Origin: Bacteroidaceae bacterium
GTDB taxonomy: Bacteria > Bacteroidota > Bacteroidia > Bacteroidales > Bacteroidaceae
Assembly (NCBI GenBank): GCA_902362595.1
Contig: CABIXF010000038.1
Location: 1-38,593, forward strand
Reading direction: 5' to 3'
DNA length: 38,593 nucleotides
Shown here in pieces: positions 20,875-28,835 of the stretch. The position numbers were made by a program, and so were the translations under genes. Within the stretch, counting starts at the first letter, position 1; each line of letters begins with the position of its first letter. Under the pieces are notes generated by a model. It searched no databases and was not told the DNA's origin. It saw only the letters and a list, made by a program, of their open reading frames with translations.

Positions 20875-20892
20875 TCACAAAGTAAATTTTAC

Positions 20893-21561
20893 ATGAATAA
20901 GAACCTATTTTGGCTGATTGCCTTGTCGTTTGCTCTTTCTTTCGGGTTGGCATCGTGTGCGGAAGATACCACTGTGGAAGATCCGTATGCTAACTGGGAA
21001 GTTCGTAATGACCGTTATTTGGATTCCATTGCGGATGTAGCTCGTACGCATCCAGGGGAATGGGAAATCTATTGTAATTATAAGATTGCAAGTGAAAGCA
21101 CAACTCCTGGATTGGGAAATACGACTGTGACCACTAATCCGTTTGAGACTCCAGCCAGTGCCAACGATTCGGTGTATATGAAGATTATTGAGCCGGGTAC
21201 AGGGGCTACGCCTTTGTTTACGGACAGTGTCAGTGTATATTACCGTGGTAAGTTGATAAACGGTACTGTGTTCGACCAGAATTATACGGGAGATTTGGAT
21301 GAAGAAATCCATGTACCAACTCATTTCGCTTTACAGGCCAGTCAGACAAGTGGGGGTGACGGGCTGATTGTCGGCTGGGTTACTGCGTTACAGAAGATGA
21401 AAGAAGGTCAGCGTGTCGAATTGTATATTCCGGCAGATTTGGCTTATGGAAGTTCGGAACGTTCATCCATTCCGGCTAATTCTATGCTGATTTTTGATTT
21501 GAAGTTGGAAAAGGTAATCCATCCGAAAGGAATCGAAGATTATAGCTTGAAGGTGAAATAA
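20893..21561 (+). CDS. FKBP-type peptidyl-prolyl isomerase lipoprotein
   Basis: The 222-residue protein has a lipoprotein signal ending in LASC (acylated Cys22). The FKBP domain occupies about residues 95-210, with VSVYYRGKLINGTVFDQNY, VGWVTALQKMKEGQRVELYIPADLAYG and SIPANSMLIFDLKLEKV holding the usual core. It should catalyse proline isomerisation or act as a chaperone at the membrane, facing the periplasm. A stretch of about 25 residues rich in Thr, Asn and Pro (STTPGLGNTTVTTNPFETP) links an N-terminal helical segment to the FKBP domain. It follows glyS by 18 bases and is ended by a strong terminator. Confidence 0.92.
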   Translation: MNKNLFWLIALSFALSFGLASCAEDTTVEDPYANWEVRNDRYLDSIADVARTHPGEWEIYCNYKIASESTTPGLGNTTVTTNPFETPASANDSVYMKIIEPGTGATPLFTDSVSVYYRGKLINGTVFDQNYTGDLDEEIHVPTHFALQASQTSGGDGLIVGWVTALQKMKEGQRVELYIPADLAYGSSERSSIPANSMLIFDLKLEKVIHPKGIEDYSLKVK

Positions 21562-21579
21562 TTAGAAATGTTGAAATAG

Positions 21580-21626
21580 AAAACGCCATGAAGAATTTCT
21601 TGCGAGAGATTTCTTCATGGCGTTTT
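21580..21626. terminator. Bidirectional terminator between the FKBP and lytic transglycosylase genes
   Basis: A perfect 16-bp stem pairs 21580-21595 (AAAACGCCATGAAGAA) with 21611-21626 (its exact complement), with a 15-base loop. T runs lie at both ends when read on each strand (four to five T). It lies between two convergent genes and should end both transcripts. Confidence 0.92.
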
Positions 21627-21631
21627 TGTTT

Positions 21632-22405
21632 CTATCTTCTTCGTATTTTCTTGTAATAGTCGGGCACGGCAGAGATACCGAAATTCTCCGGATGGGTAAA
21701 CAGGATTTTGATGGCCAGTAAGCGGTAGATATAGCGGTTGGTTTCTTCCACCAGTTGCAGGTCGATGGCTTCTTCCACTTTCTGTTCTTTCAGTTCCGTT
21801 CCGATACGGGCCTGTCCGATGTTGTACGATTGTGCCACGGCTACCCAGTCGTGAAATTTGTCGTAAGCGGTGCGCAGGTAACGGCAGGCGGCATGGGTCG
21901 ATTTTTCAATGTCCAGCCGTTCATCGATTTTCCGTTCCACCCGTAGACCGTATTCCCGGGCCGTCTCCTTCATGAACTGCCACAGTCCCAAGGCCCCCAC
22001 GGGCGAGCGTGCTTCCGGATTCATGCCGCTTTCAATCACCATCAGGTATTTGAAATCGTTGGGAATCTGGTGTTCCTCCAGAATCGGTTCTACAAGGGGA
22101 AAGAAATAAGCCGCCTTCTGTTGGAGCGACTGGGAAAAGCGGGACAAAGAGGCCAGTTCCCTGCGCAGTTTCTGTTTGCGGTCGGAAGGATCCAGATTCA
22201 CCTGTTCCCCGCAGAAAATCAGTACATTCGGTTCCAGCAGACTGTCGGCCACTTCAATGCGGCTGAGTGCGGCATAGGCAGGAGTGCCTTCTATCTCTTC
22301 TTCGGGAAGTGAAGGGCGGGGCCTCCGGTCGGGGCCTTGCGCATGCACCGTCAGGGGCACGAGGGGCAGAAAACATACCAGCAGCAATGTAAGACCAGAT
22401 TTCAT
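21632..22405 (-). CDS. Exported lytic transglycosylase, SLT family
   Basis: The 257-residue protein has a signal peptide of about 22 residues (ending TVHA). A helical linker comes next, followed by an SLT domain from about residue 100. VIESGMNPEARSPVGALGLWQFM contains the catalytic Glu125 and the motifs of the family, and VAVAQSYNIG supplies the AYN-like segment; RYIYRLLAIK follows. It resembles the catalytic part of MltD but has no LysM repeats. It should cleave the MurNAc-GlcNAc bond in periplasmic peptidoglycan, leaving an anhydro end. It stands alone on the minus strand. Confidence 0.92.
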   Translation of the reverse strand: MKSGLTLLLVCFLPLVPLTVHAQGPDRRPRPSLPEEEIEGTPAYAALSRIEVADSLLEPNVLIFCGEQVNLDPSDRKQKLRRELASLSRFSQSLQQKAAYFFPLVEPILEEHQIPNDFKYLMVIESGMNPEARSPVGALGLWQFMKETAREYGLRVERKIDERLDIEKSTHAACRYLRTAYDKFHDWVAVAQSYNIGQARIGTELKEQKVEEAIDLQLVEETNRYIYRLLAIKILFTHPENFGISAVPDYYKKIRRR

Positions 22406-22440
22406 ACTTACTTCTTTTTCACGTTATCTTTTCTTGCCGG

Positions 22441-22448
22441 CAAAGGTA
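22441..22448 (-). promoter_or_regulatory. Predicted -7 element for the lytic transglycosylase gene
   Basis: Minus-strand TACCTTTG matches TAnnTTTG and lies 36 bases before the start codon at 22405. No exact TTTG is found at the -33 position. Confidence 0.5.
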
Positions 22449-22543
22449 AGCTATTTATGGTCAGGGTGTACAGTCAGACTTTTAAAAGTTTTCTCCGCAT
22501 CGGTGGAGATTGAATGGTAAAAAGGTCAGGTAGCAGGCAAAAC

Positions 22544-22575
22544 GTTGTTTTTTTCTGGATTTCTTTTTACCTTTG
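22544..22575 (+). promoter_or_regulatory. Predicted promoter of the metal-efflux operon
   Basis: GTTG at 22544-22547 and TACCTTTG at 22568-22575 are separated by 20 bases. The ATG of the first gene follows 19 bases after the -7 box. No obvious operator palindrome was seen here, and no metal-responsive regulator gene is adjacent. Confidence 0.65.
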
Positions 22576-22594
22576 CGCCCGTCAGAGAAAGGGA

Positions 22595-23008
22595 ATGAAA
22601 CATCGTGTACATGCATATTGCCTGTTGCTTGTCAGTTTGTGGGTGCTGGTAGTCGGAGTTTTTCCACATCATCATCACAACGAAGCGTTCTGTGTCAGTC
22701 CGGACATGGAAACCTGCACTCCTGCCCATGTGCATGCGGAAGGAGAAACTTGTCATTGTCCCGGTGATGCCGACAAGCATACCTGCGATATCAGCTGTGT
22801 GACCCATTTCTCTTTTTCCACTCCGCATCATTTGCCGGATTTCACGCCGGATTATACGTATTATACCTTGATTTATCTGTCGTCCGTGTGGTTGGAGACG
22901 CCTGTCTCTGTGGAATCTACGGACCTGACTTCCTATTACATCGAAAGATTACACGCCCGGAACTTTTCGGCCGTGCGGAATTTCCGTGCCCCTCCCTTTG
23001 CTGCATAA
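22595..23008 (+). CDS. Small exported His/Cys-rich protein ahead of the efflux genes
   Basis: The 137-residue protein starts MKHRVHAYCLLLVSLWVLVVG, a signal peptide or N-terminal membrane anchor, and continues at once with HHHHNE. Residues about 35-75 hold a dense cluster of His and Cys (CTPAHVHAEGETCHC and DKHTCDISC, then HFSFSTPHH), which suggests metal binding in the periplasm. The C-terminal half has no known motif. I recall uncharacterised Bacteroidales proteins of this kind (perhaps DUF6769) next to CzcA/CusA genes, but cannot confirm it. An in-frame ATG at 22514 lies upstream of the promoter and is rejected. It is the first gene of the operon; the adaptor gene begins 104 bases later. 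Confidence 0.78.
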   Translation: MKHRVHAYCLLLVSLWVLVVGVFPHHHHNEAFCVSPDMETCTPAHVHAEGETCHCPGDADKHTCDISCVTHFSFSTPHHLPDFTPDYTYYTLIYLSSVWLETPVSVESTDLTSYYIERLHARNFSAVRNFRAPPFAA

Positions 23009-23077
23009 AACAATCCCATTGTAGAGGGATAGAGAGCGAGAAGTGTACTTTGCAACCAGCTTGCAGGGTACAGAAGT

Positions 23078-23085
23078 TATTTTTG
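23078..23085 (+). promoter_or_regulatory. Possible internal -7 element before the adaptor gene
   Basis: TATTTTTG fits TAnnTTTG 28 bases before the adaptor start. The nearest TTTG (23049-23052) is 25 bases away, so this is a weak secondary promoter candidate inside the efflux operon. Confidence 0.3.
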
Positions 23086-23112
23086 CAGCAAAATTAAAAA
23101 CACCGTAATTCA

Positions 23113-24267
23113 ATGAAAAATTATATTTTGACAGGCACATTGTGCATGTTCCTGTTGGGTGCATGTGGAGAGCATGCCCATGAACATGGCGAGGAGGGAC
23201 ACAGCCATGAAGAAGAAATGCATGCCGGAGAAAAGGCCGGCCATTCCGATGAGATTATCCTGGCCCCTGAAAAGGCGAAGGCGGCAGGTGTGGAAGCCGA
23301 AACCGTTCGTGCGGGAAGTTTTCGCAATGTGATTCATACCAGCGGACAGGTTCTGGCTGCCCAGGGAGAGGAAGCTACCGTGGTGGCTGCCTCTTCGGGT
23401 GTAGTTTCTTTTTCCCGGAAAGTGGCCGAAGGAATGCAAGTCGGCAAGGGAACGGAACTGCTGAGTGTGTCGGCTGCCCATATCCAGGATGGCGACCCTG
23501 TGCAGAAAGCCAAGGTGGCTTATGAGAAGGCCAAGGAAGAGTATGAACGGGCTCAGAAACTAGTGAGCAGCCAGATTGTGTCGCAAAAAGACTTTGCGGC
23601 CTTGCGTGAAGCCTACGAGAATGCCCGTCTCACCTACGAAGCGTTGAAGCCGAGCAAGTCGGGTAAGGGAGTTTCTGTCAAGTCTCCTATCAGTGGATTT
23701 ATCAAGGCTTGCCTGGTGAAGGAAGGCGATTATGTGACAGTAGGTCAGCCGTTGATGACGGTGACTCAGACCCGTCGGCTGGTGTTGAAGGCAGAAGTGT
23801 CCGAGCGTTATTATGCACAGCTTTCCCAGGTGGTGTCTGCCAATTTCCAGACTCCTTATAATAATAAAGTATATAGCCTTGAGAATTTGGGAGGCAAATT
23901 GCTTTCTTTCGGTAAATCTTCGGGAGATACCTCTTATTATGTGCCAGTGACTTTTGAGTTCGATAATCGGGGCGACATGGTTCCCGGTTCTTTTGTAGAG
24001 GTGTACCTCTTGTCGGGCGAACGGAGCGGGGTGTTGAGTCTTCCGCTATCGGCCTTGACCGAGGAACAGGGTGTGTATTTCGTTTACTTGAAGCTGGATG
24101 AGGAGTGCTATAAAAAGCAGGAAGTGAAACTGGGAACTTCTGACGGCAGTCGGGTAGAGATTCTTTCCGGCATAAAAGACGGAGATACGGTGGTGACTCG
24201 TGGCGCAATTCATGTCAAACTGGCCTCGGCTTCCAATGCCATCCCGGCGCATACACATAATCATTAA
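23113..24267 (+). CDS. Heavy-metal efflux membrane-fusion lipoprotein, CzcB-like
   Basis: The 384-residue periplasmic adaptor links the inner-membrane pump to the outer-membrane channel. A lipoprotein signal ends in LLGAC (acylated Cys18). A His-rich stretch follows (HAHEHGEEGHSHEEEMHAG, about residues 21-39), and the protein ends in HTHNH; both are likely metal-binding. The lipoyl half-motifs flank a coiled coil at about residues 130-180 (QKAKVAYEKAKEEYERAQKL). The second half-motif is SVKSPISGFIKACLVKEGDYV, then a beta-barrel and membrane-proximal domain with VPGSFVEVYLLSG. The order B-A-C matches HME-RND operons. His rather than Met enrichment points to Zn, Co, Ni or Cd rather than Cu/Ag; this is inference. 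Confidence 0.92.
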   Translation: MKNYILTGTLCMFLLGACGEHAHEHGEEGHSHEEEMHAGEKAGHSDEIILAPEKAKAAGVEAETVRAGSFRNVIHTSGQVLAAQGEEATVVAASSGVVSFSRKVAEGMQVGKGTELLSVSAAHIQDGDPVQKAKVAYEKAKEEYERAQKLVSSQIVSQKDFAALREAYENARLTYEALKPSKSGKGVSVKSPISGFIKACLVKEGDYVTVGQPLMTVTQTRRLVLKAEVSERYYAQLSQVVSANFQTPYNNKVYSLENLGGKLLSFGKSSGDTSYYVPVTFEFDNRGDMVPGSFVEVYLLSGERSGVLSLPLSALTEEQGVYFVYLKLDEECYKKQEVKLGTSDGSRVEILSGIKDGDTVVTRGAIHVKLASASNAIPAHTHNH

Positions 24268-24279
24268 AGCGGAGGGGCT

Positions 24280-27200
24280 ATGCTGAACAAGATTATACGA
24301 TTTTCCTTACAGAACCGCTTGCTGGTGCTGGTGGCAGCGATATTGCTGCTGATAGGAGGAACCTATACAGCCTTCCACACCGAAGTGGATGTGTTTCCCG
24401 ACCTGAATGCCCCGACGGTGGTGGTGATGACCGAGGCCAACGGTATGGCGGCAGAGGAAGTGGAACAGTTGGTCACTTTCCCTATCGAGACGGCGGTGAA
24501 CGGAGCCACCAATGTACGACGGGTACGTTCTTCGTCCACCACGGGCTTTTCAGTGGTTTGGGTCGAGTTTGAATGGGATACCGATATCTATCTGGCCCGT
24601 CAGATTGTGTCTGAGAAGCTGGCCGCAGTGGGCGAGTCTTTGCCGGACAATGTGGGAAAGCCTACGCTGGGACCGCAGTCGTCTATTCTGGGCGAATTGC
24701 TGATTGTGGGCTTGACCGCCGATTCTACTTCCATGCAGGATTTGCGTACGCTGGCCGACTGGACCATCCGTCCGCGTCTGTTGTCCACCGGAGGTGTGGC
24801 ACAGGTGGCCGTACTGGGGGGAGACATCAAGGAATACCAGATTCTGATTCATCCCGACCGGATGCGTCATTATGGGGTGACTCTTGGAGAGGTGATGGCC
24901 GTATCGCGCAACATGAACCAGAATACCAATGGAGGGGTCATCTATGAATATGGCAACGAGTACATTGTGCGGGGAGTGCTTTCTACGGACGATGTGCATA
25001 AGCTGGGACGGGCCGTCATCAGGACCACGGCAGAGGGAGCACCCATTACCTTGGAAGATGTGGCTGATGTGCGTATCGGTTCGCAGCAGCCCAAGCTGGG
25101 AGTGGCTTCCGAAAAAGGAAAGCCAGCCGTACTGCTTACGGTAACGAAGCAGCCTAACACGGGTACGATTGCCTTGACGGAACAGCTGGAGAAGGCCTTG
25201 GCCGATTTGCAGAAGAACCTGCCGAAGGATGTGAAAATCTCTACCGATGTGTTCCGCCAGTCGCGCTTCATCGAAAGCTCCATCAGCAACGTACAGGAAT
25301 CGCTGTATGAAGGTGCCATCTTTGTGGTCATCGTGCTCTTCCTGTTCCTGGCCAATACGCGGACGACGATTATTTCGTTGATTACCCTTCCTCTTTCCCT
25401 GGTGGTGGCCATTCTGGTACTGCACTACATGGGGCTGAGCATCAATACCATGAGTTTGGGAGGTATGGCCATTGCTATCGGTTCGCTGGTGGATGATGCC
25501 ATTGTCGACGTGGAAAACGTGTGGAAGCATTTGCGGGAAAACAAGATGCTCCCGCCGGAAGAACGCAAGCCGGTACGCGAGGTGGTGTTCAATGCTTCGC
25601 GCGAGGTACGTATGCCGATTCTGAACTCCACGTTGATTATCATTGTGAGCTTTATTCCGCTTTTCTTCCTGACCGGGATGGAAGGCCGTATGCTGGTGCC
25701 GCTGGGCATTGCGTTCATCGTGTCTTTGTTTGCTTCTACCGTGGTGGCATTGACCTTGACCCCAGTGTTGTGCAGTTACCTGTTAGGAGGAAAGTCAAAA
25801 GGAGACGAACTGCCGAAAGAAGCCTTCTTGGCGGTATGGCTGAAGAAATATTACGAACGGGCCTTGCTTTGGTCGCTGGAGCACAAGAAGACGGTGCTGG
25901 GAGGTACGGTTGCCGTGTTCGTGGTGGCCTTGGGCATCTTCTTTACGTTGGGCCACAGCTTCCTGCCGTCGTTCAATGAAGGGTCGTTTACCATCAATGT
26001 CAGCTCCCTGCCGGGTATTTCGTTGGAAGAATCCGACAAGATTGGGCGTCAGGCCGAGGAAATCCTGCTCTCCATTCCGGAGATACAGACCGTGGCCCGC
26101 AAGACGGGACGTGCGGAACTGGATGAGCATGCCCTGGGCGTGAACGTGTCGGAAATAGAAGCGCCTTTCGAGCTGAAGGACCGTTCGCATGCCGAACTGT
26201 TGGCGGATGTCCGTCAGAAACTGTCGGTCATCACGGGGGCCAACATTGAAATCGGACAGCCCATCAGTCACCGTATCGACGCCATGTTGAGTGGTACGCA
26301 GGCCAGCATTGCCATCAAGCTGTTCGGAGATGACCTGAACCGGATGTTTGCCTTGGGCAATCAGATAAAGGCGGCCATCAGTGATGTGGAAGGCGTAGCC
26401 GACCTGAACGTGGAGCAGCAGATTGAGCGTCCGGAACTGAAGATTGTACCCAAGCGGGAGATGCTGGCCAAGTATGGCATCTCGTTGCCGCAGTTCAGTG
26501 AGTTCGTGCAGGTGAATATGGCCGGCGAGGTCGTGTCGCAGGTGTATGAAAAGGGAAAGACCTTCAACCTGGTGGTGCGTGCGGATGAGGCCGACCGGGG
26601 CGAGATGGACCGTGTGAAAGACCTGATGATTGACGATGCGCAGGGGCGGAAGATTCCCTTGTCGTACGTGGCCGATGTGGTGTCTTCCATGGGACCGAAC
26701 ACCATCAACCGGGAAAACGTGAAACGGAAAATCGTGATTTCGGCCAATACCAGTGGGCGCGACTTGCGCAGCGTGGTGAATGACATCCAGCGTCGGGTGG
26801 ACGAGAAGATTACGTTGCCCGAAGGTTATCACATTGAATACGGCGGACAGTTTGAAAGCGAGCAGGCCGCCAGCCGTACCTTGCTGCTGACTTCCCTGAT
26901 GAGCATCGTGGTCATCTTCCTGTTACTGTACATGCAGTTCCACGATGCCGCCGAGAGCGGGGTAATTCTGTTGAACCTGCCGCTGGCCCTGATTGGCGGT
27001 GTGTTTGCCCTGTGGCTGACCACGGGTGAAGTCAGTATTCCGGCCATCATCGGATTTATCTCCTTGTTCGGTATTGCCACCCGAAACGGTATGTTGCTGG
27101 TCACCCACTACAACCTGTTGCGTGAAGAGCAGCATCTGGATGTGCGCGAAAGTATCGTACACGGTTCGCTCGACCGTCTGAACCCGATTCTGATGACCGC

Positions 27201-27390
27201 CCTTTCGTCTGCCCTGGCCCTGATTCCGCTGGCTTTGCGCGGCGACCTGCCGGGCAATGAGATTCAGAGTCCGATGGCCAAGGTCATCCTGGGAGGATTG
27301 CTGACCTCCACTTTCCTGAATGCCTTTGTCATTCCTATTGTGTATGAGTTAATGAACCGGAAGAAAACGACTAAAAGAACAGAAGCATGA
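24280..27390 (+). CDS. Heavy-metal efflux RND pump, CzcA/CusA family
   Basis: The 1036-residue inner-membrane proton antiporter has twelve membrane segments and two large periplasmic loops. It opens LNKIIRFSLQNRLLVLVAAI, followed by TEVDVFPDLNAPTVVVMTEA, typical of HME-RND proteins. The proton-relay segment in TM4 reads AIAIGSLVDDAIVDVENVWKHL with several acidic residues. By alignment from memory, two of the three Met residues that bind Cu in CusA (573 and 623) are not Met here. A purine-rich GGAGGGG lies 6 bases before the start, an unusually good ribosome site for this phylum. The start is 12 bases after the adaptor stop, and the stop overlaps the next gene by 4 bases. Confidence 0.95.
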   Translation: MLNKIIRFSLQNRLLVLVAAILLLIGGTYTAFHTEVDVFPDLNAPTVVVMTEANGMAAEEVEQLVTFPIETAVNGATNVRRVRSSSTTGFSVVWVEFEWDTDIYLARQIVSEKLAAVGESLPDNVGKPTLGPQSSILGELLIVGLTADSTSMQDLRTLADWTIRPRLLSTGGVAQVAVLGGDIKEYQILIHPDRMRHYGVTLGEVMAVSRNMNQNTNGGVIYEYGNEYIVRGVLSTDDVHKLGRAVIRTTAEGAPITLEDVADVRIGSQQPKLGVASEKGKPAVLLTVTKQPNTGTIALTEQLEKALADLQKNLPKDVKISTDVFRQSRFIESSISNVQESLYEGAIFVVIVLFLFLANTRTTIISLITLPLSLVVAILVLHYMGLSINTMSLGGMAIAIGSLVDDAIVDVENVWKHLRENKMLPPEERKPVREVVFNASREVRMPILNSTLIIIVSFIPLFFLTGMEGRMLVPLGIAFIVSLFASTVVALTLTPVLCSYLLGGKSKGDELPKEAFLAVWLKKYYERALLWSLEHKKTVLGGTVAVFVVALGIFFTLGHSFLPSFNEGSFTINVSSLPGISLEESDKIGRQAEEILLSIPEIQTVARKTGRAELDEHALGVNVSEIEAPFELKDRSHAELLADVRQKLSVITGANIEIGQPISHRIDAMLSGTQASIAIKLFGDDLNRMFALGNQIKAAISDVEGVADLNVEQQIERPELKIVPKREMLAKYGISLPQFSEFVQVNMAGEVVSQVYEKGKTFNLVVRADEADRGEMDRVKDLMIDDAQGRKIPLSYVADVVSSMGPNTINRENVKRKIVISANTSGRDLRSVVNDIQRRVDEKITLPEGYHIEYGGQFESEQAASRTLLLTSLMSIVVIFLLLYMQFHDAAESGVILLNLPLALIGGVFALWLTTGEVSIPAIIGFISLFGIATRNGMLLVTHYNLLREEQHLDVRESIVHGSLDRLNPILMTALSSALALIPLALRGDLPGNEIQSPMAKVILGGLLTSTFLNAFVIPIVYELMNRKKTTKRTEA

Positions 27391-28562
27391 AAAAATTTGG
27401 ATGGATATTGCTTGCGGGCCTGGCTTTTTCCGGCGGGCTGCAGGCACAGAAAATAGAAGAGGTGTTGCAATCCGTGGAGCAGCACAACAAGGAACTTCAG
27501 GCCAGTGCGCACAGCATGGAGGCGGCCAAGATGGAAGTGCAGACACGGAATAACCTGGAAGACCCCAGCGTGGAATACAGTCCGTTTTATGCAAGCAATG
27601 TGGACGGTATGGCCAGTTCGGAACTGGTGGTGACGCAGGGATTTGATTTCCCCACGCTGTATGCGGCACGCAACCGTTCTGGAAAATCGCAGAAAAACGT
27701 GCTGGACCGTCAGCAGCAGGTGCTCCGTCGCGACATTCTGCTGCAAGCCAAGAACCTGTGTCTGGATCTGATTCGGCTGAACCAGGAACAGCAGTTGCTG
27801 GCCGAGCGGATGAAGAATGCCGATGCCCTGTTGGAGTTGTTCGAAAAACGCCTGAAAGAGGGGGATGCCAATGCTTTGGAAGTGAATAAAATCAAGATGG
27901 AACGCATGAAGGTGCAGACCGAAGTGGCTCAGAACAATGCCGCACACCGCACGGCCTTGCAGCAGTTGCTGGCCATGAACGGCAATATGCCTTTGGAATT
28001 TGCGGAAACAGATTACCCCAAGGTGGAGGCTATTCAGGATTATCAGACGTTGTATAACGAAGTGATGCAGTCGGATGCCGATTTGCAGGTCGCTGAGGCG
28101 ACCGTTCAGGCCGCTTCGGAAGAAGTGAAGGTAAACAAGCAGAACTGGTTGCCGAAACTGGAAGTGGGCTACCGGCGGAATACCTCGGTGGGAGAGAAGA
28201 GCAACGGTTTCCTGGTAGGAGGCAGTTTTCCTTTGTTTTCCAACCGCAAGAAACTGAAAATTGCGAAAGCCCAGGCGTTGAGTGCGAACTTGCAGCGCGA
28301 CAATGCCCGCCTGCAGGTAGAAGCCAAGGTACAGAGCCAGTTCAATGAGATGCAGCAGTTGCGTGAGGCGATGCAGGCCTACGATGTGCCTTTGATGCAC
28401 CACACCCTCCGTCTGCTCTACGATGCTGTTACGGCCGGCCAGTTGTCCATCATCGACTTTTATGTGGAGGCCGACAACGTATATGGCAACCTGCAAAGCT
28501 ACATGACGCTGGAGAACCAGTACCAGAAACTCATGGCCGACATCTATAAGAACCGTCTGTAA
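27387..28562 (+). CDS. Outer-membrane efflux channel, TolC/CzcC family
   Basis: The 391-residue protein should form the trimeric outer-membrane duct of the pump. It has a signal peptide (cleavage near LQAQ, residue 21) and the long amphipathic helices of the OEP family. Two related halves are visible: QHNKELQASAHSMEAAKMEV in the first and SDADLQVAEATVQAASEEVK in the second. No lipoprotein Cys is present. Its start overlaps the pump gene by 4 bases (ATGA), so translation is coupled. A strong terminator follows 20 bases after the stop. Confidence 0.92.
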   Translation: MKKFGWILLAGLAFSGGLQAQKIEEVLQSVEQHNKELQASAHSMEAAKMEVQTRNNLEDPSVEYSPFYASNVDGMASSELVVTQGFDFPTLYAARNRSGKSQKNVLDRQQQVLRRDILLQAKNLCLDLIRLNQEQQLLAERMKNADALLELFEKRLKEGDANALEVNKIKMERMKVQTEVAQNNAAHRTALQQLLAMNGNMPLEFAETDYPKVEAIQDYQTLYNEVMQSDADLQVAEATVQAASEEVKVNKQNWLPKLEVGYRRNTSVGEKSNGFLVGGSFPLFSNRKKLKIAKAQALSANLQRDNARLQVEAKVQSQFNEMQQLREAMQAYDVPLMHHTLRLLYDAVTAGQLSIIDFYVEADNVYGNLQSYMTLENQYQKLMADIYKNRL

Positions 28563-28581
28563 ATCAGCTGTAATAAAAAGT

Positions 28582-28613
28582 AAAACCGCCCCTGCGAAGA
28601 GGCGGTTTTTTTT
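28582..28613 (+). terminator. Terminator of the efflux operon
   Basis: A 9-bp stem (AAAACCGCC 28582-28590 with GGCGGTTTT 28601-28609) and a 10-base loop run into eight T residues ending at 28613. Confidence 0.92.
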
Positions 28614-28624
28614 CGATGTTTTTT

Positions 28625-28712
28625 ACGTTTCCCGTGGCCGAAACGTAGGTTTCCCGCCCGAGAAACATACGTTTCCGCAGTGGGAAACGTACGTTTTTCC
28701 CGAGGGAAACGT
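28625..28712. repeat. Four tandem 22-bp near-palindromic repeats
   Basis: Four units of exactly 22 bases follow each other: 28625-28646, 28647-28668, 28669-28690 and 28691-28712. Each begins with a form of ACGTTTCC and ends with a form of GGAAACGT, so every unit is itself an inverted repeat with 6-8 pairing bases and a variable centre. The outer bases are conserved and the centres differ, the pattern expected if hairpin or dyad symmetry is kept. No spacers or cas genes are present. The block lies between the convergent czcC-like and catalase genes, just past the efflux terminator. Confidence 0.88.
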
Positions 28713-28798
28713 AAAATAGATTCCAGTGTTTCAGGGAAAATAAAATAGATTCCAGTGTTTCAGGGAAAATAAAATAGATTCCAGTGTTTCAGGGAAAA
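28712..28798. repeat. Three exact 29-bp direct repeats
   Basis: Three identical 29-base copies start at 28712, 28741 and 28770 (each TAAAATAGATTCC followed by AGTGTTTCAGGGAAAA). They directly abut the 22-bp palindromic array. Identity of all three suggests recent expansion by slippage or recombination, so copy number may vary between strains. Confidence 0.93.
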
Positions 28799-28821
28799 GC
28801 GGCTGGCCTTTCCCTGAAACA
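28786..28821. repeat. Hairpin formed by the last direct repeat and an inverted half-copy
   Basis: TGTTTCAGGGAAA near 28785-28797 is exactly complementary to TTTCCCTGAAACA at 28809-28821, with an 11-base loop. Each of the three 29-bp repeats carries the same arm, so the single inverted copy can pair with any of them. On the minus strand it follows the catalase gene by 15 bases and could act in 3' end formation, although a clean T run is lacking. Confidence 0.75.
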
Positions 28822-28835
28822 GCCGGGGAAATACC

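Noticed and set aside
27264..28496. 410-codon minus-strand ORF
   Set aside because: It is the antisense of the well-supported outer-membrane channel gene and shows no domain or signal sequence of its own.
28712..28798. CRISPR array
   Set aside because: The 29-bp repeats abut with no spacers, and no cas gene is near.
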